64,000 nt of DNA from assembly GCF_001638985.1 (NCBI RefSeq), contig NW_017265139.1, positions 124,001-188,000 of the forward strand, written 5' to 3'. The notes under the pieces are model-generated. The model ran no database searches. It was not told the origin of the DNA and worked only from the letters and a program-made list of their open reading frames with translations. Position numbers and translations under genes: made by a program. This document shows positions 10,801-23,865 of this stretch, in pieces. The DNA is from Phycomyces blakesleeanus NRRL 1555(-). Its lineage: Eukaryota > Mucoromycota > Mucoromycetes > Mucorales > Phycomycetaceae. How positions within the stretch are numbered: position 1 is the stretch's first letter; each line of letters opens with the position of its first letter.

Positions 10801-11711
10801 GGGCTTCAAATGTCAAATCTTTCATCTTCAAGCGGTATTGGTAGAGGAAACGAGCAATCTCGAACTGGATGAGCCATGGAACGTTATCAAAGCATCTTGA
10901 ACTGTTGCTTAAGCTACATATTGTATTTTCTGCCGTGTTGGTCTCTAGGCTGCATGCATCACTAAAAGGTGAAAGTGGTGGTGTAGATTCTGGAGGTGAT
11001 TGCATATCGTCTTCGTCGTGAAATAGTCGTGGGGGGGAAGGGGGAGGATGGGGATGGAATGCTGACTCCTTTCGGCTCTTCTTGGCTTCAGGGATCTTTT
11101 TATCCGGGAGAGCTCTTTTAACAGTACACTGAGCTTGCTGGGATGGCGTGGTTGGCATATCAAATTCGTCGTCAAAAATACTATCAAATTCGATTTTGCC
11201 AAAGAGACCATCAAATAGATCATCTTCTAGAGGCTCATCTTCTATTAGAGCATCGTCTAATAGTATTTCATCGTCCAGTAGCATGGCATCGTCTAGTAGC
11301 ATGTCATCGTCTAATAGTATGTCATCGTCTTGTTGTATGTCATGGTCTAAAGGATCATCGCTTAAAAGTTCATCGTCCGGTGCTACAAAAAAAGCAAAAA
11401 CGTCAAAGCTATCAACCTAATAAAAGGATGCAGACACCTTTACCACCACATAATTCCACAATTGCGTCTTCAACTCTAGCAATGAGATCCTGAATTGTCT
11501 TCTTTACACCTTCTGGAGGGGACCATTGTAAGAATGCCTTGACAACGCTATTTAAGCTTTGTTGATCTATTGAATGCAGGGTCTCCAGCTGAATGACTTC
11601 TTGTGGTTGGGAGTCTTGGTTTGAGAGAAGACTGATACGGTGGCGCAACCCTAGATGGTTATATATCTGCTTTGCGCAGCGTATAACATCCTTGCTGGCA
11701 GATACAGTCAT
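7810..11711 (-). CDS. RNA-dependent RNA polymerase (QDE-1/RdRP family, RNAi)
   Basis: Predicted 1238-residue eukaryotic-type RdRP, which makes double-stranded RNA from single-stranded templates to feed Dicer in RNA silencing. Exons 11711-11444, 11382-9119, 8994-7810 (minus), with 61- and 124-nt introns. The catalytic loop GGGDYDGD (Asp triad about residues 839-843) sits across the last exon junction and continues as a VFCCWDQ-type segment, as in the family. Upstream, NKFASRMTLGYSNS, MTDGCGIIS and the YPASLN block match the conserved core. In mucoralean fungi RdRP genes act in transgene silencing and epimutation; that role is inferred here. The N-terminus is acidic and carries LLDDD repeats encoded by an 18-bp tandem repeat (11251-11340). 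No mutations are visible. It lies about 1.7 kb from the Harbinger element. Length and core are typical. Confidence 0.93.
11251..11340. repeat. Five tandem 18-bp units inside the RdRP gene
   Basis: Five imperfect 18-bp units beginning CATCGTC follow each other without gaps; flanking partial units are more divergent. On the coding strand they give Asp-Asp-x-(Met/Ile)-Leu-Leu repeats near the RdRP N-terminus. The repeat is in frame, so changes in copy number would lengthen or shorten the acidic region without breaking the protein. Confidence 0.85.
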
Positions 11712-13286
11712 GAGTTTGAGTACTTTTTTTTGTGAATATGAGTGTGTGAGATAGGGCGAGTGTAGTTGAAATAACGCGTTGTAGGTTATGCCGCCTTTTG
11801 GGCCCGTTGGTATTCAAGACTGAGAATTATTAAGTCACACAATTGAGTTGTCATTTTTCATCTTTTTTCCCTTTCTTTTTTCCCTGTCTATTTATTTATT
11901 TTACCCACGTCTTTTGTATTTTATTACTACGCATGTACAAAACTTACTTACTTCTTCATTTTTTTGGTGCACAAGAGAGTAGTCATAAAGCATGTGACTT
12001 GAAACTGCTTAATAGTAATTGTTAATAACGACTCTTGGTTAAGCCTGGCTATATTGAAAAAATAAAAGTGTAGACAGATAATCAAGTAATCGTGAATTAT
12101 TGTGGTACGATCGATGGTTGAATATATACAAGCTTGGCGCGACTTGAAATAAGAATAAGAATAACGCACGCGCTTGTGTGTAAATCAAAAGGAAAGACTC
12201 TTTTACACTTATATCAAATGAAGACTCTATTAAAATAACAACAATAATAGTAATCATATAAGCTCATTTTGTGCTAGATAAAGCAAATTTTGTGCTTAAT
12301 TATAATATATATATATATATGTTCTTGAGGAAGAAAAAGGTTTAATAATATAAAGCAGGTCAAATACAGACATACTCATATATCTTCAAGATTCTACTTT
12401 GAGATTCATTAATTTATTTAATCAATATAGATAGATATGTAGGATTTTCATAAGGGTATATGTTTAAAAGCCATTTCTTTTTGCATTGATATATTTTACT
12501 GAGGATAGACTGCAGTAGATACCATTGCTTTCGTTTTCTTCTTCTTCTTATTTTTAGCATGTAGTGCATATCTACAGTAATTAGATATCAATTTATTACA
12601 AGTAGGACAAGTTCAAATATAATACACAGGATCGAGTAATAGTGAAAGTGTGTAAATTAAAGCAAATGGGTCAAGTAGAAACACTGTATTAAGATTTCAT
12701 CAGCCACTTTTTTTTTCTTGTTTGACCTGAATTTTCTGCAAAATATCCCATTGAAATTCTACCTTATTTAACTGATAATAAGATAATAAGATAATAAGAT
12801 AAGAGGAAAAAATTCAAGAGAATTAAGACTGATGAAAGACTGATCATCCTCATTTGATGTTTCAAGCTTAGTCTATGATGAAATTCGTCTATTTGGCAAC
12901 TAGGCTCAAACTAGCCCATATCAAGACCATCTCCAACAATAAAGCATATCATGATCCAGATAAACTTTGCTTGGTCCCTTGATTTGATATGTCATTGTTG
13001 TGTTTGTGCCTGTACTTACAACTTAATACCTAGGCACACCAATACTTTTAAATTCATACGTACATATTGATCGATTGATTGAATTGATTTATGGCTTTGA
13101 ACGATGGTTTCCTGAATTAGACTTAATTTTGTGCCATGGTTTGGGATTCTTTTTTTTGCAACCCAATGATTCATTGACCTCCTTTCCATCGATCAAAAGA
13201 GTTACCCACACGTCATTTGAATCGGCGACCTTATCAACCATCATCTTTACAGTGGTTATCGATTTAGACTGCTTTAAATGAAGAAC

Positions 13287-13339
13287 ACAGACAGACACAG
13301 ACACAGACACAGACACAGACACAGACACAGACACAGACA
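13287..13339. repeat. (ACAGAC)n microsatellite
   Basis: This is a run of about nine ACAGAC units in the RdRP/reductase intergenic region. It shows no relation to a gene end and is a simple-sequence repeat. Confidence 0.9.
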
Positions 13340-13744
13340 TACAGAAGTAGGCAAACAAAACCGGATATCGATCTATCAAGATACACATGTTATCAATATT
13401 TCTTTTAATTATTCTGTTTTATTCTATTATTAAATAATAATAATAATAATAATAGTAATAGTAATGTTATTAGTAAATTTCATGATATATGGAACAAGCC
13501 AGACAGGTAACTTACAAGAAGAAGAAGAAGAATATCAATATTCAGTATCCAAATAACAGTCTAAATGGCATGTATATTTTTTCTTTTATAGCATCTAATA
13601 TCTATCTAGTCAACAATCAATAAATCAAAATATTTCTGGCGAGTTGGCCGCGGACTTTAGTCGATAGTTAAAGAGGCCCGAGTCCGCATTCAATACGTCA
13701 TAGATGATTGTACAACGGGTCTTTTTATTCATGCGACAAGGACA

Positions 13745-13753
13745 TATATATAA
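13745..13753 (+). promoter_or_regulatory. TATA-like box of the aldo-keto reductase gene
   Basis: TATATATAA lies 70 bp upstream of the reductase ATG, a plausible distance for a highly expressed fungal gene with a short 5' leader. A CAAT-rich leader with ACACAACATACACAAT follows. The transcription start itself is not known. Confidence 0.5.
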
Positions 13754-13822
13754 CAGCTGCAAAGATCCGAAATTAATCTTTTTCACTCAAAAAGTATTCT
13801 CAATACACAACATACACAATAA

Positions 13823-14932
13823 ATGACTCCTCCCGTCCCTACATACAAGGTGCGCATTTACTAGGCAGCATACACATAATACAATCAATACTCACCCATC
13901 AATAATAGCTTAACAGCGGCTACACAATCCCTCTCATTGGCTTTGGCACCTTTGGTGGTGCAGATGCACCCGATGCCGTGTACAAGGCTACAAAGGTTGC
14001 ATTGAAGGTTGGATACCGCCACATTGACACCGCATTCTACTGTAAGCCACCCAACATTCCCAACACAATTTAGTAAAACAAAAATAGAGATTTTCTTTTA
14101 CTAATAATGATAATGATAATAAATCACTATAGACGAAACCGAAGAGGCTTTGGGCAAGGCTGTCAAAGAGAGCGGTGTTCCCCGTGAGGAGATCTTCATG
14201 ACCACAAAGTTGTGGCAGACATTCCACGAGCCCAAGCATGTACGACCTGCCTGCGAGCTCTCACTCAAGTACCTCGACTTTAAATACCTCGATGTCTATA
14301 TGATGCACTGGCCTATGGCTTGGGAGTTCAAGGGCTACGATTTCAAGTCGATCAAGGTCCGTGATGAAAGCAACGACATCAAGTGTATCGACGTACCAGT
14401 TATCGACACCTGGCGCGAGATGGAAAAGTTGGTAAAGGATGGTTTGGTGCGTTCGATTGGTGTGTCCAACTTCACAATCCCCATGCTCGAGGATCTCTTG
14501 AGCAAGTGTGAGATTCCTCCTGCCATCAACCAGGTTGAAGTCCACCCCAACATGCCACAGGAAGAGATGCTTGCTTACTGCAAGTCCAAGAACATTCTCG
14601 TCACAGCCTTTTCTCCTCTGGGTAGCCCTGGATTCCCTCAGGGTGGTCAGATCAAGACCCTCGAAGAGCCAGTTATTTTGGAAATCGCCAAGAAGTACAA
14701 CAAGTCTCCTGTGCAGGTCATGATCAACTGGGGCGTTAACCGTGGCTACGCAGTCATCCCCAAGTCTGTAACTCCTGAGCGCATCCAGGCCAACCTCGAG
14801 TACTTTAAGATGGATCCCGAAGATATCGAAAAGATCACCGATATCGGTCGCAAGAACCGCGTACGCACCTGTGACCCAGTCTTTATGTTTGGTAAATCAA
14901 ACGATGTCTTCCACGAACACGACAAGAAGTAA
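13823..14932 (+). CDS. Aldo-keto reductase (AKR superfamily)
   Basis: Predicted 319-residue NADPH-dependent carbonyl reductase, probably cytosolic. Exons 13823-13849 (9 codons), 13909-14041, 14133-14932. The TIM-barrel signature and catalytic tetrad are all visible: Asp49 and Tyr54 in GYRHIDTAFYYE, Lys79 in TTKLW, and His112 in MMHWP. The three AKR signatures GYRHIDTA, VRSIGVSNF and IPKSVTPERIQANL are present, as is the NQVEVHP strand. Family members reduce aldoses such as xylose or glycerol-type substrates and various aldehydes; the substrate cannot be told from sequence. Codon use is GC-richer and more biased than its neighbours, which together with the TATA box suggests strong expression. 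The very short first exon is chosen because it carries the only ATG in frame and ends at a good donor. Confidence 0.93.
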
Positions 14933-15202
14933 ACAAAAACGAAAAACCGAAAATAAGATTATGAACCAGCTTAAGTGTAAATATAAAAATGTCAAGGTCT
15001 CTGAGCATCATCTGGTAATGCAATGGCCATTGAGTTTCAGTTTCAGTTTCTTATCGAAATTCTTTATAATAATAAAAACTATAAAAAAAATAAACCAAAT
15101 CCCAAAACAAAAACAAAAAAAGCCACTGTTTGTTGGATAACTGATGGATGAGAATAAGGATAAGAAGAAGAGGTAGTAATTAGAATAAATGAGTTGAGGC
15201 TA

Positions 15203-16247
15203 ATGACAATTAGCATCAAGAGAGTCACATACAAGGATAAGGGAAAGGATGTCATGACAGTTTTCATTCAAGAGGTATACGTACCCAAAAAAAAGAAGAA
15301 GAAAAAAGTCATTCGTAGTTGATTTACTGACATGGATCGTTTTAACAAGGTACTGGATCCAGCTTATGGTTGTTATGTGTGGCCATCAGCGATTATAATG
15401 GGAGATTATGTGTGGAATCAGCGTCATAAATTTGCTAATCGCACTGTATTAGAGGTGAAGCTTTTTGTAGTTAAAGCTATATATGAGTCTACAATCATAT
15501 TCACAAGACTTTTGTTCTTCTTTTGTTGTATGTTAGGTCGGGGCTGGTACATCTTTGCCTTCACTTATTTTGGCCAAGATAACCTCGCCTCCTCGTTTAA
15601 TACTTTCGGATCTTCCTGAACTCTTGCCAGTTATTCAAGATTGTCTTGCTTTGAACAAAATAAAACCATCTGAAGATCAACTCTGGGTGCGTCCTTTGGT
15701 CTGGGGAGAACTTGGATTGAATGGAATAGATCAGTTGACCGAAGAAGTAAGCTGTTCCTGGGATACCATTGATTATATACTTGGTAGTGATACTTTCTAT
15801 GATCCTGCAGGTAATGTTAAATATATACATATACAATCTAAAATAAAAATGAGAAAGAAAAGTTGGGGTGTGTTACTTACTTAGAGGATGAAATCTAGAT
15901 TTTGAAAAATTGATTATGTTGGTGTCTCATGTAATTCATCGACACAATAAGAATTGTGTGTTCATTACTGCGTATCAGGAACGAAGGTAATATATTTGTG
16001 AGTCTGCTCAGCGTTATCGATAGGCATTCTAATGTACTTTTACTGTGCTTTACTATATCGTGTTGTGTTGTGATTGCACTGTAGCGCAAAGCGTAGTATA
16101 CAGTATCTGTTAGATAAATGGTCACTTCAGTGCCAATTAATTCCTAAAGAATCGTTTGAATTGGAAAGCACAAGAGCCGAAGATGTCAATGTTCACTCAG
16201 GCACTCTGGCCAGCGTATTTTTACTAGAGATTAAAATAAGACTATAA
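15203..16247 (+). CDS. METTL23: METTL23-like lysine/arginine methyltransferase (family 16)
   Basis: Predicted 233-residue SAM-dependent methyltransferase. Exons 15203-15274, 15350-15454, 15537-15810, 15899-15986, 16085-16247. The N-terminal block VLDPAYGCYVWPSAI and SAM motif I (LEVGAGTSLP, from about residue 58) match METTL23, and SDLPELLP and LGSDTFYDPADFEKL follow in family order. The C-terminal RSAKRSIQYLLDKWSL segment also aligns with METTL23. Human METTL23 has been reported to methylate histone H3 arginine; the fungal target is unknown. The start at 15203 is preferred over a later ATG at 15332 because its exon joins in frame to give the conserved EVLDPAYG. Length is near that of the human protein. 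The gene converges with the transporter downstream. Confidence 0.87.
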
Positions 16248-16763
16248 ATCTTTATAATACATCAATTAGTAAATTTCAACACATTCAACATTTATTGTTC
16301 TCAGCTAATATACGAGTCATCTGTAGAAAACTCAAGCTATACAATTTTTTTAGAAAGAAGCTCCAGTAAATATTTCTTTCTACTTCTACGATTCATTCGC
16401 GCGCAAACACACGCACATAGACATTATATTCATCTTTCACAAGTTCAGTTTTGATCATTTTACTAAAACTCAATTGAGTCAATAAAACTAAATACAATAA
16501 GGTATCAAACAGGTATCAATAAACAGGTGTCTTGATTACAGTCAAGCCAAAACTTCTCTATATTTTCTATAGATATATGATGATAATAATGATAATAATA
16601 AACCAAAAAAATAATAAGACATAATCCTTTTGAGTTAAATATTTTTATAATACAAATAATAGACAAACGCATTTAAAAAATAGTAATAAAAAAAAATTCT
16701 ATAATAAAAGAAAAAAAATATGATAATAGTATAAAAGAAGAATGTGTGTGGGTGGAATACTTC
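16248..16763. other. Convergent 3' region of METTL23-like and transporter genes
   Basis: This AT-rich spacer lies between two gene 3' ends. It includes TAATAATAAT-type runs at 16579-16600 and A-runs near 16687-16715 that probably hold polyadenylation signals for both genes. I see no coding frame in it. Confidence 0.6.
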
Positions 16764-18351
16764 TTATTTAGCCTGTCTTTCCTTGTATCGGACCCAGCCG
16801 TAATAGCCGGAGCCGAACAGGGCGAGTGCGATACCAAGAGCGTTCTAGTAGGACAAGTTAAATGAGTTAGTTCCCGAACCGTCTCCAAAAAATTAGATAT
16901 ACACACATTCAGCCAGTCTAATACAGCTCAAAGCCAATTCAATCCAATCCAATTTAACCAAATATATATAACTTACCAAGCTCGAAACCTCATTCTTGAA
17001 AATCATGGCAGCGAGAACAGTCTGGACACAAGCCTTTGCTGTGCCACAGATTGTATTGGTAAGAGCAGATGTGTACTTGACCTGCAAGAACATAGCGATA
17101 TTGATACCAAAACCAGTAACGCCTGTAATTGTCTATTTGAATATAGTTACAAGTGTGCGTGTGAGTTATATATATGTATATGTGTATATATATGGTTGTA
17201 TTCATTATCTCCGTCAAACGTCAATAATAATTACCATAAGAATCCAGAAATTGGTGCTGTAGATCGCCTCCGAGCTACTCAAGATCTCCGCCAATTCACC
17301 CGAGAATAAAACGAGAGGGAAAAGGAAGAGGATGGCGAGGGTTGTATTGTAATGAAGCAATTTCCTAAAAAAAACGCACACACATATATAAACAGTATAA
17401 TCTTAGCCCTTTGTAATTATATTTTTCTTAAAAGAAAAGCGAATAGTAGATAATATTACAGCCTTTACTTACCATTGGTTGTTGTCTACAGCGGCCAATG
17501 TCTTTTGGACATAAATTCCATAGAGTGCCACAAAGGCTGAGGATCCAACACCGTAAAAGATACCAGCCCACGAGAAGTTAATCTCTCCATATGAGCCAAT
17601 GGCAAATCCCATGAATACGATACCACAAGCCACTAAGGCAGGGAAAGAGGTTGCTTTACGCAAAATAAGATAGGTAAAGATAATGGTAAAATTGATCGAC
17701 AATGAACGTGCAACCTTAAAATAACAGAATTTTAAACACATCAGCCAGCCAGTCAGTCAGTCAGTCAGTCAGTCAGTCCCATCTCCGCGTTCTCACTAAG
17801 AAGATTACTAGACAGCGTGAGCCACCTGCATACCTGATAAAAGGTAACCTCAACGTATCGGAGACAGAGATTGTTAAGGGCAAGCATCATAACGTAAACA
17901 AAGGTCAGGGGAGCCACTTTTTTGGCAATACCGAGATCGAATTCATAAGGAGGAATGATGCTAAAGGCCTTGTGGCTATTTGGGATAAATATTATCAGCC
18001 ACCAAATAATTATCTCTCTCTTTCTCTTTGTCACACACACACATATATATATATACTCGATTCAATAAAACTTTACCTTTTACCGAGATGAGCCCAAATG
18101 AGAAGCAAAACCAGGGCAACTACCAGCTGGTACCATGTGACAAAGAGTGCGTAAGGAAAGTCTGAACCGGTCATGATGATCTTATTGAGGAAGACAACCG
18201 AGAGCGAAATCACAAAGTAAAAAGATACTACGGCGATGATCAAAGACACTGGGTGATTCTTGTCGTTTTTGCGCTGTGTGGCAGGACCGGGAAGGAAAGC
18301 CTTGCTGTCCTCATCCCTGCGGCCCATCGGTATGCCTTCATCGCGTGCCAT
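16764..18351 (-). CDS. Nucleotide-sugar transporter, GDP-fucose type (SLC35C1-like)
   Basis: Predicted 341-residue Golgi membrane protein with about ten membrane segments. Exons (minus) 18351-18077, 17975-17834, 17714-17473, 17364-17235, 17132-16977, 16844-16764. It would exchange a GDP-sugar for GMP across the Golgi membrane to feed glycosyltransferases. Stretches such as NNLCLRYVEVTFYQVARSL, the SFPALVACGIV segment, AVDNNQWKLLHYN and TSALTNTICGTAKACVQTVL follow the SLC35C1 pattern, including the Asn-Asn-Leu-Cys and Gly-Thr-Ala-Lys motifs. Fucose is a known component of mucoralean cell-wall polysaccharide, which makes GDP-fucose a natural substrate, but other GDP-sugars cannot be excluded. 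It ends with a basic KERQAK tail that may be an ER-retrieval or export signal. The third intron holds a (CAGT)n repeat near 17745-17776. Confidence 0.85.
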
Positions 18352-18584
18352 TTAGAAGTTCAATGAATGAATGAATGAATGAATAAGGGAAAAAGAGATG
18401 CAAAAAATTAAAAAGAAAGAAAGAAAGGTCAGGGAACTTGCCTTTTGAGAAGACAGGTTAAGGGTGTATAAAAGTTAAGCTGGTCCTGAAATCAAAACGT
18501 CACTTTCTACTCAACTTGATACGTTTTTATTTTATTTTACCATATATATATATATATATTACCCACTATTTATTTTTTTGGACG
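18352..18584. promoter_or_regulatory. Shared promoter region of the transporter and TOP3
   Basis: Only 233 bp separate the divergent starts. The interval holds a (GAAT)n run at about 18362-18382 in the transporter leader and an (AT)n stretch at 18541-18559 before the TOP3 ATG that could act as a TATA element. Confidence 0.45.
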
Positions 18585-19540
18585 ATGAGAAAGATCATTT
18601 GTGTGGCAGAAAAACCAAGTGCTGCAAAGGCCATTGCTGGCATTCTGTCAAACAATAACTTTCGAACGGTGTGTAAAATTATGTACTGAAAGTTCAGTAC
18701 CTGAATTATAATATAACAAAAAGAACTAATGATCAGCGTTAGAGCCCAACCGATGATCGTTATGTGAAGAATTATGAATTTGAATATAGCTTTGACAATC
18801 GTCCAGCCAAAGTGATCATGACTTCGGTCAGAGGTCATCTATCAGAGTTTGCCTTTGCGGGTAAAGCCAATAAGGAATGGTATTCCTGTGAGCCAATCGC
18901 ACTATTTAAATATCCAATTAGCCAGAATGTAGCAGAGGTAGTCTATTATTTTATTTATTACTGAGCGCAGTAATATTTTATTATTTAAAAAGCTATAACC
19001 TTTATAGATGATAATAATAATAAACATCTTTACAACTTGTTGTTGTTGTTGCTGGTATTATCATTAGGACTATTCTGGAATCGAGAAGAATCTTAAGATA
19101 CTTGCTCGCTCGGCAAGCGTAGTGTATATTTGGACAGATTGTGATAGAGAGGGAGAAGCTATTGGAGGAGAAGTTGCGGATGTGTGTTTGTCAGTCAATT
19201 CACACCTGGAGATCTGGAGAGCACGTTTTTCTGCTATGCAACCAGCGTAAGTGAGGATTATTTGTTTGGTTTGGAACTGTTTTTTCTTTCTTTATTTCTT
19301 TACTTAGTATATCAACAATAAATTTGGTGTAAAATAAATTAAATCAAATCAAATACATATAAAAAAGAGCTATTCAACGTGCAGCACAAAATCCTGCAAG
19401 GATTGACCAGCGCCAAGTTGATGCTGTAAACGTGAGGTCAGAACTGGATCTACGAATTGGTGCTGCCTTTACGCGTATTCAGACCATGAGATTGCGACAT
19501 ATGGTTGGCGATAGAAAAGTATTGAGCTTTGGTAGGTTGA

Positions 19541-19571
<31 letters not shown>

Positions 19572-21524
19572 GTAAAAGGGAAAAATAATCATCTGATATC
19601 TATATTTGCACATACCTATAAATTGTAATTTAAGGTGGCTGTCAATTCCCAACGCTTGGATTTGTGGTTGATCGATATTTAGATATCCAGGGATTTATAC
19701 CAGAGATTTTTTGGAAAATTCACATGCAACACACCAAGGGAACTAATGGGCAAGAACAAACGACCCAATTCAACTGGAAGAGAAACCGTTTGTTTGATAG
19801 ACATGCGACATATGCGATATACGAACGATGTATTATCAATCCGGTAGCAGTGGTCACAAAACTAGACACCAGAAACGTCTCTAAACGGTAAGAATAAATA
19901 TTGCACACCAAGCAGAACTAAGTATGTTATACCTATTAGGAAACCATTGCCTCTGACGACTGTAGAAATGCAGAAAACACTTTGTAAAATACTTCGTATG
20001 TCTGGTGAGCACATCATGAAGGTAAAGCCTCGGTTGATATATTAAAGTATATATATATATATATATGTGTGTGTATATATTGATGGTATCAATCTAGATC
20101 GCAGAAGAACTCTATACGGCCGGCCACATCAGTTATCCGAGAACAGAGACCGACCAGTACGATTCCACTTTCGAATTCCAACCCATTATTGAACAACACA
20201 CCGAAGACTCTCAATGGGGACAATATGCGAGACTGTAAGTAATTCTGGGTTTCCATAGTTTTATTCGATTTTCTATATTATTATCCTATGTACCTATCCA
20301 CTTGATAGCTTCTATTGTATTTTATTCATTTATTTACTTTTTAAGCTTATCTGTTTATCCAGTTTGATGGGACAAAGCTTTGAAAGACCGAGAAATGGGT
20401 CTAACAACGACAAGGCTCATCCACCTATCCACCCCACAGCCTACACAAACACTCTTAGTGGAGATCACAAAAAGGTTTATGAATTTATCGTTCGCCGGTT
20501 CTTGGGCTGTTGTTGGAGAGACGCTCAGGGAAGTGAGACAAATATAACAGTATCTATTGAAACCGAAGAGTTTGGGGCAAAAGGTAAAGAATCAAATCAA
20601 GATTTGGTTTTAGTTTTAGTTTTAATTTTAGTTTTTGTTGTACTATTTGTGTGTGTGTTTAAGTGTTTTGTATTCTGAAACACATCAACATCTATCGATT
20701 CCATTCTATTTAGGTTTAATGATTCTTGAACGTAATTATCTGGATGTTTACACTTATGACAAATGGAGTGGTAATATATTGGCTCGATATGACCTTCATG
20801 AGCGCTTCACACCCACTGTACTTGACCTCAGAGATGGCACCACAGAAGCACCTAATTTATTGACAGAGTATGATCTTATTTCATTAATGGAAAAGCATGA
20901 AATCGGAACAGATGCTACCATTGCTGAGCATATTCAAAAGATCCTTGATAGAGAATATGCTTTCAAAGTCAACCAATACTTCCGTCCATCAAGCTTGGGA
21001 ATATCACTTGTGTTAGGCTATGATGCTATTGGATTCGAATCTAGCTTGAGCAAACCACATTTAAGGCGAGAGGTAAGTAAATACCTCATCTTTATCCAAC
21101 AACAACTAAGCGATCAAACTTTTTTTTTTGCTTTCTGTATAAAAAGATGGAAGCAGATCTTAAGAGTATATGCGAGGGGAGAAAAGAGAAAACTGAGGTT
21201 CTTCAAACCAGTCTTGAGCGATACACAGATATGTTTGTCAAATTATTGAGAGAATTTTCTACAATGACACATTCGATAACTGTAAACTTTAATCCCAATG
21301 AGACACCTCCCCCTGGTGCAGAGATTCAGCGATCAAGAGCCTTTCAGAGACCTTCAAACGAAACACCCACACGAGGAGGAAGAGGAAGAGGAGGAAGAGG
21401 AGCTAGTGGAGGGAGTAGAGGAGGCCGAGCTAGAGGAGGAGCTAGAGGCCGTGGACGGGGTAGTGAGCGAGGCCGTGGACCTTCCCGTGCACCTCGCGGT
21501 CGTCGTGGTAGAGGTGAACATTAA
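18585..21524 (+). CDS. TOP3: DNA topoisomerase III (TOP3 alpha type) with RGG tail
   Basis: Predicted 683-residue type IA topoisomerase. With a RecQ helicase and Rmi1 it dissolves double Holliday junctions. Exons 18585-18668, 18743-18937, 19068-19246, 19368-19531, 19635-19887, 19940-20021, 20098-20234, 20363-20583, 20714-21072, 21147-21524. The Toprim domain shows the Glu in CVAEKPSA and the DxDxE motif in WTDCDREGE (Asp117, Asp119, Glu121). The active-site tyrosine is Tyr332 in HISYPRTETD. RSELDLRIGAAFTR, CQFPTLGFVVDR and LMEKHEIGTDATIAEHI are all conserved. After about residue 600 the protein ends in an RGG-rich tail of about 55 residues; I see no Cys4 zinc fingers. An RGG tail is better known from TOP3 beta, where it helps RNA binding, although the core here clearly matches TOP3 alpha. 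No frameshift is seen. Confidence 0.95.
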
Positions 21525-22254
21525 CTATACTAAGCTTGTACAAATAAGACGATCAAAAAAGATATATATATATAATACATACATACATAAATTTACAAAT
21601 ATAATACAATAAAATACAACACAACATAATAGAACAGAACAGAACAGAACAGAACAAATAAACTTATTGTGATATGTGTAAAAAAATATCAAGTAAAAGT
21701 AAAAGTAAAAGTAAAAGTAAAAGTAAAAGTAAAATTGCCATTGTAAACCCTTCATTTTTTTATTATATTTTATTATGTTATATTTTGATCAGAGGGACCC
21801 ATTGTTCTTCTTGACTTCATGGTCCGTAAAGGCGTTTCAGTACAACATTTGCTTTTTAGAGTAACCCTGAGCACAATATAAATAGCCCCGTAAAGTTTGT
21901 ACATTATAGTTTCAGGCAACAACAGCCAGCAATAGAAAATATATAAAGAAAACTACAAGTCAAGACAAAGCAATAAGTGAACAAAATTTTGAACCTTGAT
22001 TTTGCCTCTATCTTTCTATTTCATTTTTTTTTATATTTGATCCTTTTCTATTACTACGTCATACAATTAAAAAAAAAGTGTGTGTGTCTGCATACATGGT
22101 GCAGGTAGAGCAAACGGCTCATTATTATTTTTGGTCTTGATGGTGAGAAAGCACATGATCAGCCAGTGTGTCACAGACGTCAGCAACCACACAAAATAGA
22201 GGGCAAAAAAAATCGATACCTTCTTTGTTACAACTCTCTTCAACACCATTCATC
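21525..22254. other. Intergenic region between TOP3 and YPT7
   Basis: About 730 bp. It contains an (AGAAC)n run at about 21630-21655, an (AAAAGT)n run at 21692-21733, and the 5' leader of YPT7. I see no coding frame. The 3' signals of TOP3 and the promoter of YPT7 must lie here. Confidence 0.6.

Positions 22255-23865
<1,611 letters not shown>

Larger units (their letters stand above)
11712..13822. other. Divergent intergenic region between RdRP and the aldo-keto reductase
   Basis: About 2.1 kb without a confident gene. It contains an (AT)n run at about 12305-12320, a (GATAA)n-like run at 12776-12801, an (ACAGAC)n microsatellite at about 13287-13339, and (TAA)n near 13433-13453. A minus-strand frame at 13089-13281 has coding-like composition and is described in the findings. 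A TATA-like TATATATAA at 13745-13753 lies 70 bp before the reductase ATG. Confidence 0.5.

Noticed and set aside
7810..11711. RdRP and Harbinger element as one defence or mobile unit
   Set aside because: They are separated by 1.7 kb, the transposon boundaries with target duplication exclude the RdRP, and each is complete on its own.
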